Below are positions 36,231 to 47,666 of a stretch of DNA of 64,000 bases, piece after piece. Source of the DNA: Torreya grandis (Eukaryota > Streptophyta > Pinopsida > Cupressales > Taxaceae); assembly GCA_037957365.1 (NCBI GenBank), contig JARHVA010000666.1, positions 807,501-871,500 of the forward strand. Reading direction: 5' to 3'. The notes beneath the pieces were generated by a model that searched no databases, was not told where the DNA came from, and saw only the letters and a program-made list of their open reading frames with translations. Position 1 is the stretch's first letter. Each line of letters starts with the position of its first letter. Made by a program: the position numbers and the translations under genes.

Positions 36231-36679
36231 CCATATGTGATAACAAGTTGAGCTCTTGAAACATAGACCAAGATTTGGTCTTTGAGACCTGAAGAAGGTG
36301 CCTAATAAGAAACTAGAAAGAGATTGACAGGAAGTTTGTGAATGAGATTAATGGAATGAGGTAAAGGATGAGTTGTGAATTTATGGATAGAGGTGTATTC
36401 CATCAAGGATGTGATAATAAGAGTATAAGTAATAAGTACTAGGTGTAAGAAGCTATTAAGCCCAAAGAGTCAAATGAGGAGTTAGCTTATGAAAGAAGAT
36501 TCAAATCAAACCATAGCAAGTGAATGTGATCAGTTGGGTTTAGAACTAGATAATGATGTTTTTATAGACTTCTCATCCATACCTTTACATCAACATACAA
36601 ACATAACTCAATTTTAATCACCGATATTATTTATTTCTTATAAGGTTTTGTTTCCCTTAATCCCATTCCATGCACAAGA

Positions 36680-38530
36680 CTCAGAACCAAGATAAGTGAC
36701 TAGGTGTCTAATAACAACCAATCTAAGACTGATTCAATCACCAGTATAGGATTCAATTAATGAAAATATATGTTTAACACCCCTTACTTATTATTTCATT
36801 TTCATTCTTATATAAACAAAGATTCTTAAGAACAAGAAATGTCAATCTTTCTAACTGTAGGCTATGTCATACCAATCTGATTTGCAACATTATCCTAACA
36901 TATTCTCAATCTCATAACATTGTAATCCTTAAGAATACTTCAAAACCAATAATTCATAATAATCTGAACACAAGTGATTCAAATAATAGTTACTTTAATG
37001 GTTTTCTTAAATATTCATGTACAAAATAAGAATTCCATGTACATATGCCATATATAGGCATACGGTGTTGATAATACATGCATTACCATATAAGCATAAA
37101 AAAAATTACATCATGTCTAAAGGCATAGTATATAATTTTGGTGAATACATCATATACGCATGTATAATGTCAAAAATGTGTGCATTACCATATATGCATA
37201 CAAAAAACTACATCTAAAACATCCTAATCATCAAATACATAAAATTCAAGATAGATCTATAATATAACTAGGTTATCATCCTAATCATCTACAACATCAT
37301 AATTATAATATGAATAGGTTATAATATGACTAGGTTAGGATGATTATGATAATTATAGATCGAGATAAGTGACTAGGTGTCTAACAACTACCGATCTAAG
37401 ATTGATTCAATCACCAATATAGGATATCATATTAAAATATATCTATAACTTGACTAGGCTATAATATGACTAGGTTAGGATGATTAAGATGATTAGGATA
37501 ATTATAGATCGAGATAAGTGACTAGGTGTCTAACAACTACCAATCTAAGAATGATTCAATCACTAGTATAGGATTCAATTAAAGAAAAGATAGGATTCAA
37601 TTATAGATCGAGATAAGTGACTAGGTGTCTAACAACTACCAATCTAAGACTGATTCAATCACCAGTATAGGTTATCATATTAAAATAGATCTATAACATG
37701 ACTAGGTTATAATATGACTAGGTTAGGATGATTAGGATGTTTAGGATAATTATAGATTGAGATAAGTGACTAGGTGTCTAAAAACTACCAAACTAAGACT
37801 GATTCAATCACCAATATAGATCAAGATAAGTGACTAGATGTCTAAAAACTACTAACTTAAGACTGATTAAATCACCAATATAGGTTATCCTATTAAAAAA
37901 TATGTATAACATGAATAGGTTATGATATGACTAGGCTATAATATGACTAGGTTAGGATGATTAAGATAATTATAGATCAAGATAAGTGACTAGGTGTCTA
38001 ACAACTACCAATATAAGACTAATTCAATCACTAGTATAGGATTCAATTAATGAAAAGATAGGTTCAACACACCTTACTTATTATTTCATTTGTATTCTTA
38101 TAGAAACAAAACTTCTTAAGAATAATAAATTTTAATCTTTATAACTATAGGCTCTATCATACCAATCTAATTTGCAACATTATCCTAACAAGTTATTCTC
38201 AATCTCATAACATTTGTAATCCTTAAGAATACTTCAAAACCAATTATTCAATAATACTCTGAACACAAGTGATTCAAACAAGATTTACTTCATTGGTTTT
38301 CTTAAATATTCATGTATAAAATAAGAATTCCATATATGAATGCCATATATAAGCATATAATGTTAATAACACATGTATTTCCATATAGTCATACAAAAAA
38401 TTACATCATGTCTAATAACATAGTATCTAATGTCATCTGAATACATCTTATATGCATGTACAATGCCAAAAATGTGTACATTGCCATATAAGCATACAAA
38501 AAAGTATATCATCTACAACATATTAATAAT
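36680..38530. repeat. Composite array: two 0.55-kb direct repeats around a tandem block
   Basis: Segment 36690-37230 aligns in the same order with 37980-38530. Landmarks: 'ggattcaattaatgaaaa', 'cttacttattatttcat', 'atttgcaacattatcctaaca', 'cataagcatacaaaa'. Between them, modules combining 'tatgactaggttaggatgattaggat', 'aattatagatcgagataagtgactaggtgtctaacaactacc' and 'aagactgattcaatcaccagtatagg' repeat. The 'ataagtgactaggtgtcta' core occurs at 36692, 37365, 37514, 37613, 37762, 37826 and 37982, giving distances of 673, 149, 99, 149, 64 and 156. The outer parts carry palindromic ATGCAT/TACATGCA motifs like those at 56440-56615. Confidence 0.8.
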
Positions 38531-38672
38531 CAAAAAGTCTCCCTCTCTTTGCCTTCTTCGAAGAAAACTCTCCCTGAGATGCCCTACTTGTAGATGGAGA
38601 TATCCCAAATGCCTTGGATTAATCCAAGGTTGGATTATATGTACTATGCTCATAGCTTGCTTGCAGTTGAAC
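38523..38672 (-). pseudogene. Fossil gene, last exon-like segment
   Basis: Minus strand. A consensus acceptor (TTTGAACAG) sits at 38673-38674. Joined in phase to the exon at 38778-38929, the segment stays open for about 50 codons (FNCKQAMSIVHIIQPW..., Arg-rich toward the end). A second frame, with one stop, gives a plausible Ser/Lys-rich tail ending KKAKRGRLFDY and a stop at 38523-38525. I cannot tell which frame was used. Product unknown. Confidence 0.45.
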
Positions 38673-38777
38673 CTGTTCAAATACAAAAAGTATTATAAAA
38701 TTAATAAGTATTCATGAAACCAAGTTAAGAAACTCATTTTAAAATATAATAAAAAATCATTTAAACATGCACTTACC

Positions 38778-38929
38778 ATAATATCATGTTATTTCTCAAT
38801 TTGCCATTGACACTCAATTTGGTCAGTGCCAAGTTTAGCTACATGAATATGTATGTCAAATGATGAAGAAACATGAGGAGTTTCCATAGTAGTCATCTGA
38901 ATCAGACTATCAAATGTCATATGACAACC
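38778..38929 (-). pseudogene. Fossil gene, internal exon-like segment
   Basis: Minus strand, 152 bp, flanked by a good acceptor (TGTATGCAG before 38929) and donor (GTAAGTG after 38778), and open throughout. Encoded: GCHMTFDSLIQMTTMETP, then VSSSFDIHIHVAKLGTDQ. It joins in phase to 45808-45894 once the intervening element 5 is removed, because the target site of element 5 (39001-39005) lies in the intron between them. No family recognised. Confidence 0.5.
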
Positions 38930-39000
38930 CTGCATACACAATACATTCATGCATATAAGTTATATTTGCCCAAGTACATAGTAAAATTATTTAAACAAAA

Positions 39001-39005
39001 GTACT
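39001..39005. repeat. Target-site duplication of element 5, left (gtact)
   Basis: Identical to 45780-45784. Confidence 0.85.
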
Positions 39006-41482
39006 TGTTGTAGGTTCAATTTGTACCCTTGGAAAGAGTTATTTAGGATCCATCTAATTGAGCTACACAATGGGAACAACCCCAGGCTGTGGGTCACCTA
39101 TGGTGGGGTTGGACCTCTAGAGAAGGTCAGGTTCCTTTTGATGCTCACCTAAACTAATGCTAAACTAATGCTTCACAGGGAAAAGAGTTAGAAAGAGGAT
39201 AAGGGCTCCTAATAAAGTTAACTAGGTGATGCACCAAATAAAAATGGGAGACTCCCATAAGCTTGAACACACACTAGATCTACAGAAAACAATGCTTCAC
39301 ACAACCTCAAAATCAAGCTAGTTACATAAGTATTTCATAGAAGAGGTTCAGGAAGTAATGAATGTAAATAAAGAGGAGTTATAAGACTCACTTAAATCTC
39401 ACATTAATGGCAAAAAAACACTCATCTAGACCTAAAACTTAGTTTGAATACACCCTAAAAAAGAGCAAGAAAGAAGGACCATAGATGAGGAAGATTATTT
39501 TTCAAACAATGCCATAGTGCAAAACTCATTCAACACAGATCCAAGGCAAGAGATAGTCAAATAAAGTAGTATATTGCATCAAGAGGTAATTCTTACAAAA
39601 TCTTGATAGGGTCAAGCCTAATCAAGATAAGCATATTTTACAATATCTTAGAGAGTATCCCTGTCTCCCAAAAAGATTAAAAAAAGTCTAAAATCAGAGA
39701 ACCCCCATAATGGGGAAGAGACTAGGATATATGGGAGAAGAGAGAGAGAGAGAAAAAAGAGTGGGATCACACCATCTAAAAGGGAACATACCTTCCAAAA
39801 TTATTAATTGAGCTTGAACTACCACCCTTTTTATCCAATGAAATCCTTGCCACCTTTTTGATCAATCAAGACACTACACATGGCTTACCAAGTTGAAAAG
39901 CCCCATAAGGCCCTAAGAATGCATTGAATGCCCCTAGCTATAATTCCCAACACTAGACCTTTTCTTTGATCCTTCATGCTATCTCTCACTTGAGGATAAA
40001 ACTTCATGCTCATGGTTCTAATAGAAACAAGGCTTTGTGCATTTTATGTGGTTGTTTGTCAAAAATATGGCCATGTTGAAGGATGAGGACCCTTTGCATT
40101 AATTAAATATCTGCTCTATCTCCATGTTTAGATCATAGGTCCATCCTATAGATAGAAAACCAATCTAAGATTATTGGTTTTCCTATAGTTTTAATTGACA
40201 AAAGAAATTCATAGGTGCATGTTCTTGATTTGATAATAAGTTGTCACCCTCTTGGTCTATATTAGGTTTGAAAAACCCATTGTGCCTTCATGGAGCTCTG
40301 TTGGCAATGTTTAGTCCCATTTCATCATTCAAATTATTGACCCTTTATCTATATTAGGTCTAAAATACCTATTTTGTCCTTATGGATCCCTAATGGCGAT
40401 GCTAGATCTCTTGATATCCATTTGGTTCAACCTAGATAGAGTTCAAGCTAGGTTCCTTTGCCTTTACCTTGCTCAAGTCTAAAAATGCCTTATCAACTTT
40501 TGTTGAAATGTCCCAGGCTTTCCCTTTACTTATTGGCTATTAACCATGACTCAGACTATTGATATTTTGACCTTTGCTTACACCATCAATCTTGATCTAT
40601 ATGATTGAGTGAGAGCTATTGATCATGCCCTTGACTTGTCAACTCTATCTAAGCTAGTGAAACATGTCAATCATGTGTTAGTTCTCAAGATTCACTATCA
40701 ACCTGTCATCTTTATCTCTTATGCCACATGTCAACCTCTTGATTTCTTTGACCTTTTGACTCATCTTGTACCATCAAATCAAGATGTATAATGTAACATG
40801 CACTGTTAGATCTACTAGGACCTACTTTTTGAAATCCAATGGCTACTTTACCATCTCAAAATTGATATCTACACTCCCAACAAATGATGTTCACATGATC
40901 ATCATTTATGTTCATGCAATCATCAAATTTAAGCACAAAAGGGTTGGTTTTTCTTGAGCTTTATTTTGATGTTTATGTGGGCATCTTACTCTATCAATTT
41001 AATTTTGAAGCTTCATAACTTGAGCCAAAAATCTCACGCAAACTTGAAAATTTCAGAGCATGTTCTTGGCATGAAGAACTACGTGGTACTATAATATCTT
41101 GGATGGTGATGCTTTTTGAGTGGACTTATAAAATACATAAATGAACTAGTCTGTTTCTTCTTACATGACATTTTGGTGATGGTTTGGCTCACTTAGGCTT
41201 ATGCTTGACCTTTTTTATGAATTTCCAAGGCTCGAATGAGCTCTTGGGGCTTGTGCAAAACCTACTTCATGCTCCTAAATGTTATGACCACCATGGAGAC
41301 CTATTTTCTTAAATTTGGACAAACTATACTTTAAGTGAACTTAAAGTGTTTCAAAAGCTTTGCAAGATGCATGATCTCTTTGGTCTACTCATTCCATCCA
41401 AAACATCTATTCATCCACTCATTCATTAGAAACTTGATCCATCTAGGCATAGGCTTGGTATGTGGGCCAAAAATGGCCAACA
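39006..41482 (-). repeat. Element 5 3' LTR
   Basis: Plus orientation starts TGTTGTAGGTTCAATTTG and ends GGGCCAAAAATGGCCAACA. The outer end contains the palindrome TGGCCATTTTTGGCCCA. Also contains a short (GA)n at about 39738-39755. Confidence 0.9.
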
Positions 41483-43297
41483 TCTTTCACGAATCATAGG
41501 GAAGCATGCCTATTATTCTTGATAACCCAGACCATGTTACTTTTTCTAGTTTATTGGGCATGAAGTCTCTTTTATGGTTCAACATATTGACCTGGATTTA
41601 ATACTAGCTACCAATATTGCTCTAACCTCTTGAAACAAAAGGGATAACAGAAACAAAACAAGGAAAGGCAAGTGCACATAGGCGCTTAGAGGAAATAAAA
41701 ATAGTAAATAACCTACTAAACAAATGTACACATAGGGACTTAGAGAAAAGCATGAAAACTATTATAATATATACAAGATCTTTTTAAAACTAATCCTCCT
41801 AGATCAAATGGAAAACTCCTTAAGTCACCTTTGTGTGATGAGAAAAGATGTGAAACAAGCTGATTTTTATACCTTTGCTTCATTGAACTCAACTACTTCA
41901 TGATTGCCAATACTTTTGGTATGCTCTCTAATAAATAAATTGGGATAAATATGCCTCTAATGTAGACATACTCCTCTTTCGGTTCAATATTTGCTTGGTG
42001 CTGGACTGTAGCATCTCTTGCAACCTTCTCCCCTGATGGCACTTTTGTTCATGAAGGTTGACTACCTTGTTCTATGCAAAATAAATTTAGTTAATCCCAA
42101 GAGGCAACTTCTTCTTGATCATTTGGGATAATGCCAACCTTAACATCATCCCTGCTATGCTTACCTTGAAAGAGCTCACATGGAATTTCACCAATCCATC
42201 CATAATTCAAGATGTCGTAGCCATATGGTTCTTGATCTAACCATTCTTTTTCATCTTTGAAGACATCAGTACTGCTTTCAATGGATAATTCATTTTGAGA
42301 CTGGTCAGATTCTTTAACCTGATTAACAAGTTCATCTTCATGTTTTGGAGGAGGCATAGGCTAGTTTATAACCTCTACCTAGTCTATGAAGTCATGGTAC
42401 AGTTGTTACTATATTTGATTTTTATCCCTTTCCTCTTTGATAATACACTCCACCTCATGCATAGCTAAAAAATAATCTTCAGTGTGTTTCTCTTCATTTA
42501 AGAAGGTTGAATTGCTCTTATGTTCACCAAGGGGAGTTCCTATGGTGATTTATTCCTCATAGTCACTCATGACATCTTCTTGATTAGTTATGACTTGGGA
42601 TCTATCCTCTTCACTTGTTCCCCTCAATATGGGTTCCTTCTCAAGGGAGGGTGGGATGGAAGGTTGAGGTTGCTTGGATTGGTCTTCCCAATTTTCCCAC
42701 CTTACTAATCTATCTAGCCACCCTTGGATTAAAGTCTTAATTTCACACAAATCATCATTGATAGCACCATATCAGACTTCTTATCTAATAGACATCTACT
42801 TACCTGTCACCATTTGAACTAACTTCCTCATCCTCTCTATGAGATGGAAAGGGATCAAATCAATCTCTCTACCTCATTTTATCATCACCTCTTCTGATTT
42901 TAGCATATTTGGATTGGATACCAACAAGGATGTGGTAGTAGAAACATAGTTTTGACAAGGTTGGATAGAGGGGTAGGTAGGTGCATATGAAGGATATATA
43001 TGCTCATTATAGGGTTGATAGGAATGATTGGATTATTGGTAGGGGTCATAGTAAGACTGGTAAGCTTCATTTAGTTGATGATATGGTTCACCAACCTAAT
43101 TAGGAAAGAATTATGCCCCAAATCCAGCCATAGAGACTCATAAAAGAGATAAGGTCAAGATAAAACTTGCTTGAAGGCTTACCTAGACTATTGTAACTAG
43201 TTGAAAGCTTGGAGTCACCATTGATGTTTTTAGAATGCCTCTAAAGGCTAATATGTAGAAGAACAACACCAAAACTCCTTCCATTACTTTTGACCTT
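41483..43297 (-). pseudogene. Element 5 decayed ORF: Tyr/Pro-rich then acidic protein
   Basis: Minus strand from about 43130 to 42091, about 345 codons with a few stops. The N-terminal part is Tyr/Pro-rich (PYHQLNEAYQSYYDPYQ, then HSYQPYNEHIYPSYAPTYP). The middle holds a helical Trp-rich segment (IKTLIQGWLDRLVRWENW). Then come an acidic part with MSDYEE followed by a stop and ITIGTP, and an acidic C-terminus (42091-42357). The MSDYEE.ITIGTP block matches LSEYDEKIIIGSPP of element 2. The Tyr/Pro-rich part resembles 47940-48060 in element 3. No Gag domain, zinc knuckle or enzyme motif. Function unknown; possibly a structural protein in the Gag position. Confidence 0.55.
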
Positions 43298-43321
43298 GGT
43301 CCCATTGAGTGTGCCAAAAAC
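43298..43321 (-). promoter_or_regulatory. Putative primer-binding block of element 5
   Basis: Minus strand GTTTTTGGCACACTCAATGGGACC, directly after the 5' LTR. Shared with elements 2 and 3. Confidence 0.6.
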
Positions 43322-45779
43322 TATTGCAATCTCAAATTACACCCTTGGAGAGAGTTATTTAGGCTCCCTCTAATTAGGTTACATAATGGGAACAACCCTA
43401 GGTAATGGGTCACCTATGGTGGGGTTGGACCTCTGAAGAAGGTTGACTTCCACTTGATACCCACCTAAACTAATGCTTCACAAGGAAAAGGTTTATAAAG
43501 AGGATAAGGGATCCTAAGAAAGTTAACCAAGTAATGCACCAAATAAAAATAGGAGAGTCCCATAGGCTTGAGCCCACACTAGATCTGTAGAAAATAATGC
43601 TATGTCACACAACCTCAAGATCAAGCTAGTTACATAAGTATTTCATAAAAGAGGTTCAATAAGCAATGAATGTAAACAAAGAGGAGTTCTAAGACTCACT
43701 AAAAGATTATATTAATGGTAGAAAGAACACTAATCCAGACCTACAACTCATCTTGAATACACTCTAGAAAAGGAGTAAGAAAGAAAGACCATAGATGAGG
43801 AAGATTCTCCTTCCCACAATGCCATAGTACATAACTCACTCAATATAGATCCAAGGCAAGAGATAGGCAAAAAAAGTCTTATATTACATCAATGGGTAGT
43901 TCTTACAAATGATTGATAGGGTCTAGCCTAATCAAGATGAACATATTTTGCAATATCTCAGAGAGTACCCCTGTCTCCTAGAAAGATAAAAAAGTCTAAA
44001 ATCTAAGAACCCCCACAATAGGGAAGAGACTAGGATATATAGGAGAAGAGAGAGAGTGTGTAGAAGTGCACCATCGAAAAGGGAACACATTGTCTTGAAT
44101 TATTAATTGAGCTTGAACTGCCACCCTTTTTATCTAATGAAAGCCTTGCCACCTTTTTGATCAATCAAGACACTTCACATGGCTTACCAAGTTGAAAAGC
44201 CCCTTAAGGCCCCAAGAATGCATTAAATTCCCCTAGCTATAGTTCTTGACACTAGACCTTTTATTTTATCCTTCATCCCATCTCTCACTTGAGTACAAAA
44301 CTTCATGCTCATCGTTGAAATGGAAACATGGCTTTGTGCATTTTAGGTGGTTGTATGTTGAAAATATGGCCACGTTGAAGGATGAGGACCCTTTGCATTA
44401 ATCACATATCTGCTCTATCTCCATGTTTAAATCATAGTTCTATCCTATATATGGAAAACCAATCTAAGATTATTAGTTTTCCTATAGTTTTGATCAATAA
44501 AAGAAGTTCATAGGTGCATGTTCTTGATTTGACAATAAGTTGCCACCCCCTTAGTTTATATTAGGTCTGAAAGATCCATTTGCCTTTATGGATCTCTGAT
44601 AGCAATGCTTGGTCTTATTTCATCATTCAAACTATCAACATTTTATCTATATTAGGTATGAAAGACTTATTTTATCCTTATGGATCCCTAATGGTGATCT
44701 AGATCTCATGATGTCCATCTAGTTTAGCCTGAACTGAGTTCAAGCTAGGTTATTTTGTCTTTACCTTGCCCAAGTCTAAAAATGCCTTATCAACTTTCAT
44801 CAAAATGTCCTAGGCTTACCCTTTGTTTATTGGTTATTCACTATGACTCAAACTATTGATATTTTAACCTTTTCCCACAGCATCAATCTTGACCTATATG
44901 ATCGAGTGAGAGCCATCAATCCTACCCTTGAATTATCAACTTTATCCAAGCTGGTGCCACATGTCAATCATATATGAATTTTTAGGATTTGATGTCAGCC
45001 TATCATTTTTAGTGCTTGTTCCACATGTCAACCTCTCATATTCCTTAACCTTTTGACTCATCTTGCACCATTAGATCAAGATGTACGATGCAATGCAGAT
45101 TGTTAGAACTATTAGGACCCATAATTTGAAATCCAACAGCTACTTCATGAGCTTAAAATTGACATCCATGCTCTCATCAAATGATGTTCACATGACCATC
45201 ATTGATGTTCATGCAAGCATCAAAATTAAGATCAAAAGGGTTGGTTTTGCTTGATCTTTATTTTGATGTTTTCATGGGTGTCTTACTCTATTGGTTCAAC
45301 TTTAAAGCTCCATAACTTAAACAAAAAATATCACACAAAATTTAAACTTTTAGATCATATTCTTGGCATGAAGAACTATTTGGTGCTATAATATCTTAGT
45401 TAGTGATGATTTCTAAGTGGACTTATAAAATACAAAATTGAACTGGTTTGTTTGTTCTTACATGATGTCCTAGTGATGGTCTAGTTCACTTAGGCTTATG
45501 CTTGAACTTTTGCATGAATTTCTAAGTCTTGAATGAGCTCTTGGGGCTTGTGAAAAACCTACTTCATGCTCCTGAATGTTATGACCACCATGGAGACCTA
45601 TTTTCCTAAATTTGGACAAACTACATTTTAAGTGAACTTAAAGTGTTTCAAAAGATTTACAAGTTGCATGATCTCTTTGGTCCACTCATTCCATCCAGAA
45701 CATCTATTCATCCACTCATCCATTAGAAACCTAATCCATCTGGGCATAAGCTTGGTATGTGGGCCAAAAATGGCCAATA
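43322..45779 (-). repeat. Element 5 5' LTR
   Basis: Aligns throughout with 39006-41482. The left end reads TATTG where the partner has TGTTG, and the right end reads CAATA where the partner has CAACA. Both differences are C/T or G/A transitions. Confidence 0.9.
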
Positions 45780-45784
45780 GTACT
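45780..45784. repeat. Target-site duplication of element 5, right (gtact)
   Basis: Identical to 39001-39005. Confidence 0.85.
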
Positions 45785-45807
45785 AAATTATAAGTTAATA
45801 TACATAC

Positions 45808-45894
45808 CTCGATGAGTCCCTGTGTATATGACATTGCAGTAGTAACACCTGAGTCTATCTCAACTCATAATGATGAAGTGTCCACCCTAGTAAT
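45808..45894 (-). pseudogene. Fossil gene, internal exon-like segment between two LTR elements
   Basis: Minus strand, 87 bp, with acceptor TTGTTCAATAG before 45894 and donor GTATGT after 45808. It encodes ITRVDTSSL, then a TGA, then VEIDSGVTTAMSYTQGLIE, and ends on a codon boundary that continues in frame into 38929. The single stop is TGA and can derive from CGA. It survives in a strip of only 343 bp between elements 5 and 3. Confidence 0.5.
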
Positions 45895-46127
45895 CTATTG
45901 AACAAATAACCTAATAATTAATAACTTGGGCAATTCATTAATTAAACAAGTTTCTAACAAACTTAGTCTTACATAAGATATGAAAAAATATAATGAAGTC
46001 ATGGGAAGCATGAATGTGACAAGTGGATATGTGCAACATGTGACTTTTAACACCACACTAAAGGCAATAAATGTTAGTTTCATGTTAATTTAATTCAAAT
46101 AAAAAACTCCTAAGTATCCAAACAAAG
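45895..46127. other. Presumed intron remnant of the fossil gene
   Basis: AT-rich strip between the exon-like segment and element 3. The minus strand is T-rich toward its 3' end, as before a plant acceptor site. The 62-codon frame at 45895-46083 is not supported as coding. Confidence 0.4.
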
Positions 46128-47370
46128 TGATTCATCTCAGCCAGTCAAAACTGGCCTAGTGGACAAGCTAGTGAGAAGGGTGGAGATCTTTAAGTGAGGT
46201 GATTTTAAGGTGTCCTTGATTATCATAAGGAAATGGAGGGTCTTGAAAGGTTTCATACACTCCATAACATGGATTTTCATGTAAAATTAATGCCTTTTTT
46301 GATTCCAAGTATATAGGGTGCATGAAAGAAGAGTGTTTTTGGACTACAGATGATGATAGCTCATTTTGGGAAGGTTATAGATAACCAAGCCTACAACCAA
46401 TACATGGAGAGAAATGTATTATATCCTCTACATTATTTACAATCATCATTATTTTTCCTAATTAGTTATGGGTTGTTCAAATAGGTCCAAATTATGAAAG
46501 CAGTCTTCTGAGCCTGAATGAGGAGTTTTATGCCGCTTTGCAAGAGTTTGATGACTTGGGTGGACACTTGGACTTCTTGAACTTGTATGGTTAATACCAT
46601 ATCCTTTATCATGTACAAGTAACTAATTATCTCATATTTATAAGTGTCCTTTTGACCCTTGGACTTCCCTCTTCTCCTCTCTCTCTCAAATTCTATAAGA
46701 ATTAGCCAATTTGGCCACTGTAATCTATGCTTCTCCTGAGTATGGTGAAGCCCCAATCATTTGCATACCATTTAATCAATAATACTAATTATTTTTACCT
46801 CTCCATGACTGTTCATAAGTGTGTTTTACTTGGATGATAAATTTTGCTTAGCGAAGACTATGGATTTCTTAGTATGTTGTCTCATCTTTCACCCTATTTG
46901 TAGTTAGAAAGCTTTTTCTTGCAGGGCATGTGAAGTGTTTTAGGAAATGTAAAAGATTTATTGAGTTATTATTCTCATTAGTCTCATTCAAGGCCTCTTG
47001 TATAGTCCTCCTAACTTTTCACATTCATCCATAACCTCACAATGTAACATTGATGTGAGAAGATGAAGATTGGAGAAGTGTATGTTCAGTTTGTCTCTTG
47101 ATTTCATGTGTAACATGCTACCAGTTGGAAGTCATAATTTATTTTGGTGTATCACCCCCCTTAAGTTTGCTTTATTTTAGTTATCTCTCTCCCTTTTCAC
47201 CCCCCAAATTTAAGTGTAGTTGTGATCTAAAATGGTACATCAAGGGAGTTAGCCTTATCTAGAGATTCAACTCATCTTTAGGATACGCACAAGCCTAGAG
47301 GTGTTTTCATTGTGCCACTTAGATGAGGAGAGATTTTACATCTCCTAAAAGGGTACAAATCTAAGTGACA
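46128..47370 (+). repeat. Element 3 5' LTR
   Basis: Begins TGATTCATCTCAGCCAGTC and ends CTAAGTGACA. Aligns with 54089-55318 over its whole length. Short frames within it are not genes. Confidence 0.85.
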
Positions 47371-47400
47371 AATTTTTTTGGCACACCTGGTGGGACTCTT
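47371..47400 (+). promoter_or_regulatory. Putative primer-binding block of element 3
   Basis: AATTTTTTTGGCACACCTGGTGGGACTC, directly after the LTR. Same block as in elements 2 and 5. The leader beyond it ('catcaatggtgactctaaag' near 47452) also matches the leader of element 5 ('catcaatggtgactccaag' near 43220, minus). Confidence 0.6.
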
Positions 47401-47666
47401 GGTCTAAGAAGTTGAGTCTCAACAATCAACACTTGGAGGCATCTATCCAAGCATCAATGGTGACTCTAAAGATATATCAGCTGGTCAAGAAACCTAGGTT
47501 ATCTTTTGAATATTGTTGATAATATTTTCCTTTGTGTTCTTGCTTTTAATGAATTTTCATGGATAATTTTAGTGTTGAGCATTATTTTACATAAGTTGGT
47601 GAGACTTTTCAAACTTGTGCCATTCCCTATCAATATAAATAAGTTCTCAATCAGCCTTGTCGTGAA

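Larger units (their letters stand above)
30350..36600 (-). mobile_element. Element 4: gag-only relative of element 1
   Basis: Minus-strand order: possible 5' LTR remnant, primer-binding-like site (36215-36230), Gag domain (35480-35880), tail frames down to 34277, about 2.6 kb noncoding with short tandem repeats, polypurine-like tract (31661-31674), then an LTR-like segment. The LTR-like segment resembles element 1's LTR around 30900-31000 ('ttgaccccaatcaccctttttt', 'ctacctatgtatctaatactct'). The two outer ends are not defined and no target-site duplication was found. No pol motifs are visible. Confidence 0.5.
39006..45779 (-). mobile_element. Element 5: non-autonomous LTR element with perfect TSD
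   Basis: LTRs at 39006-41482 (2477 bp) and 43322-45779 (2458 bp) with TGTTG...CAACA ends, flanked by identical GTACT. The primer-binding block (43298-43321) abuts the right LTR, so the element reads on the minus strand. The interior is only 1.84 kb and holds one decayed open frame and no protease, reverse transcriptase or integrase. LTR copies are visibly closer to each other than those of element 1, so this is a younger insertion. It lies in an intron of the fossil gene described at 38523-56661. Confidence 0.9.

Noticed and set aside
45808..45894. Possible BED zinc finger (RLRCYYCNVIYTGTHR in another frame)
   Set aside because: The alternative frame, with consensus splice sites, continues in phase into 38778-38929, which explains the segment better.
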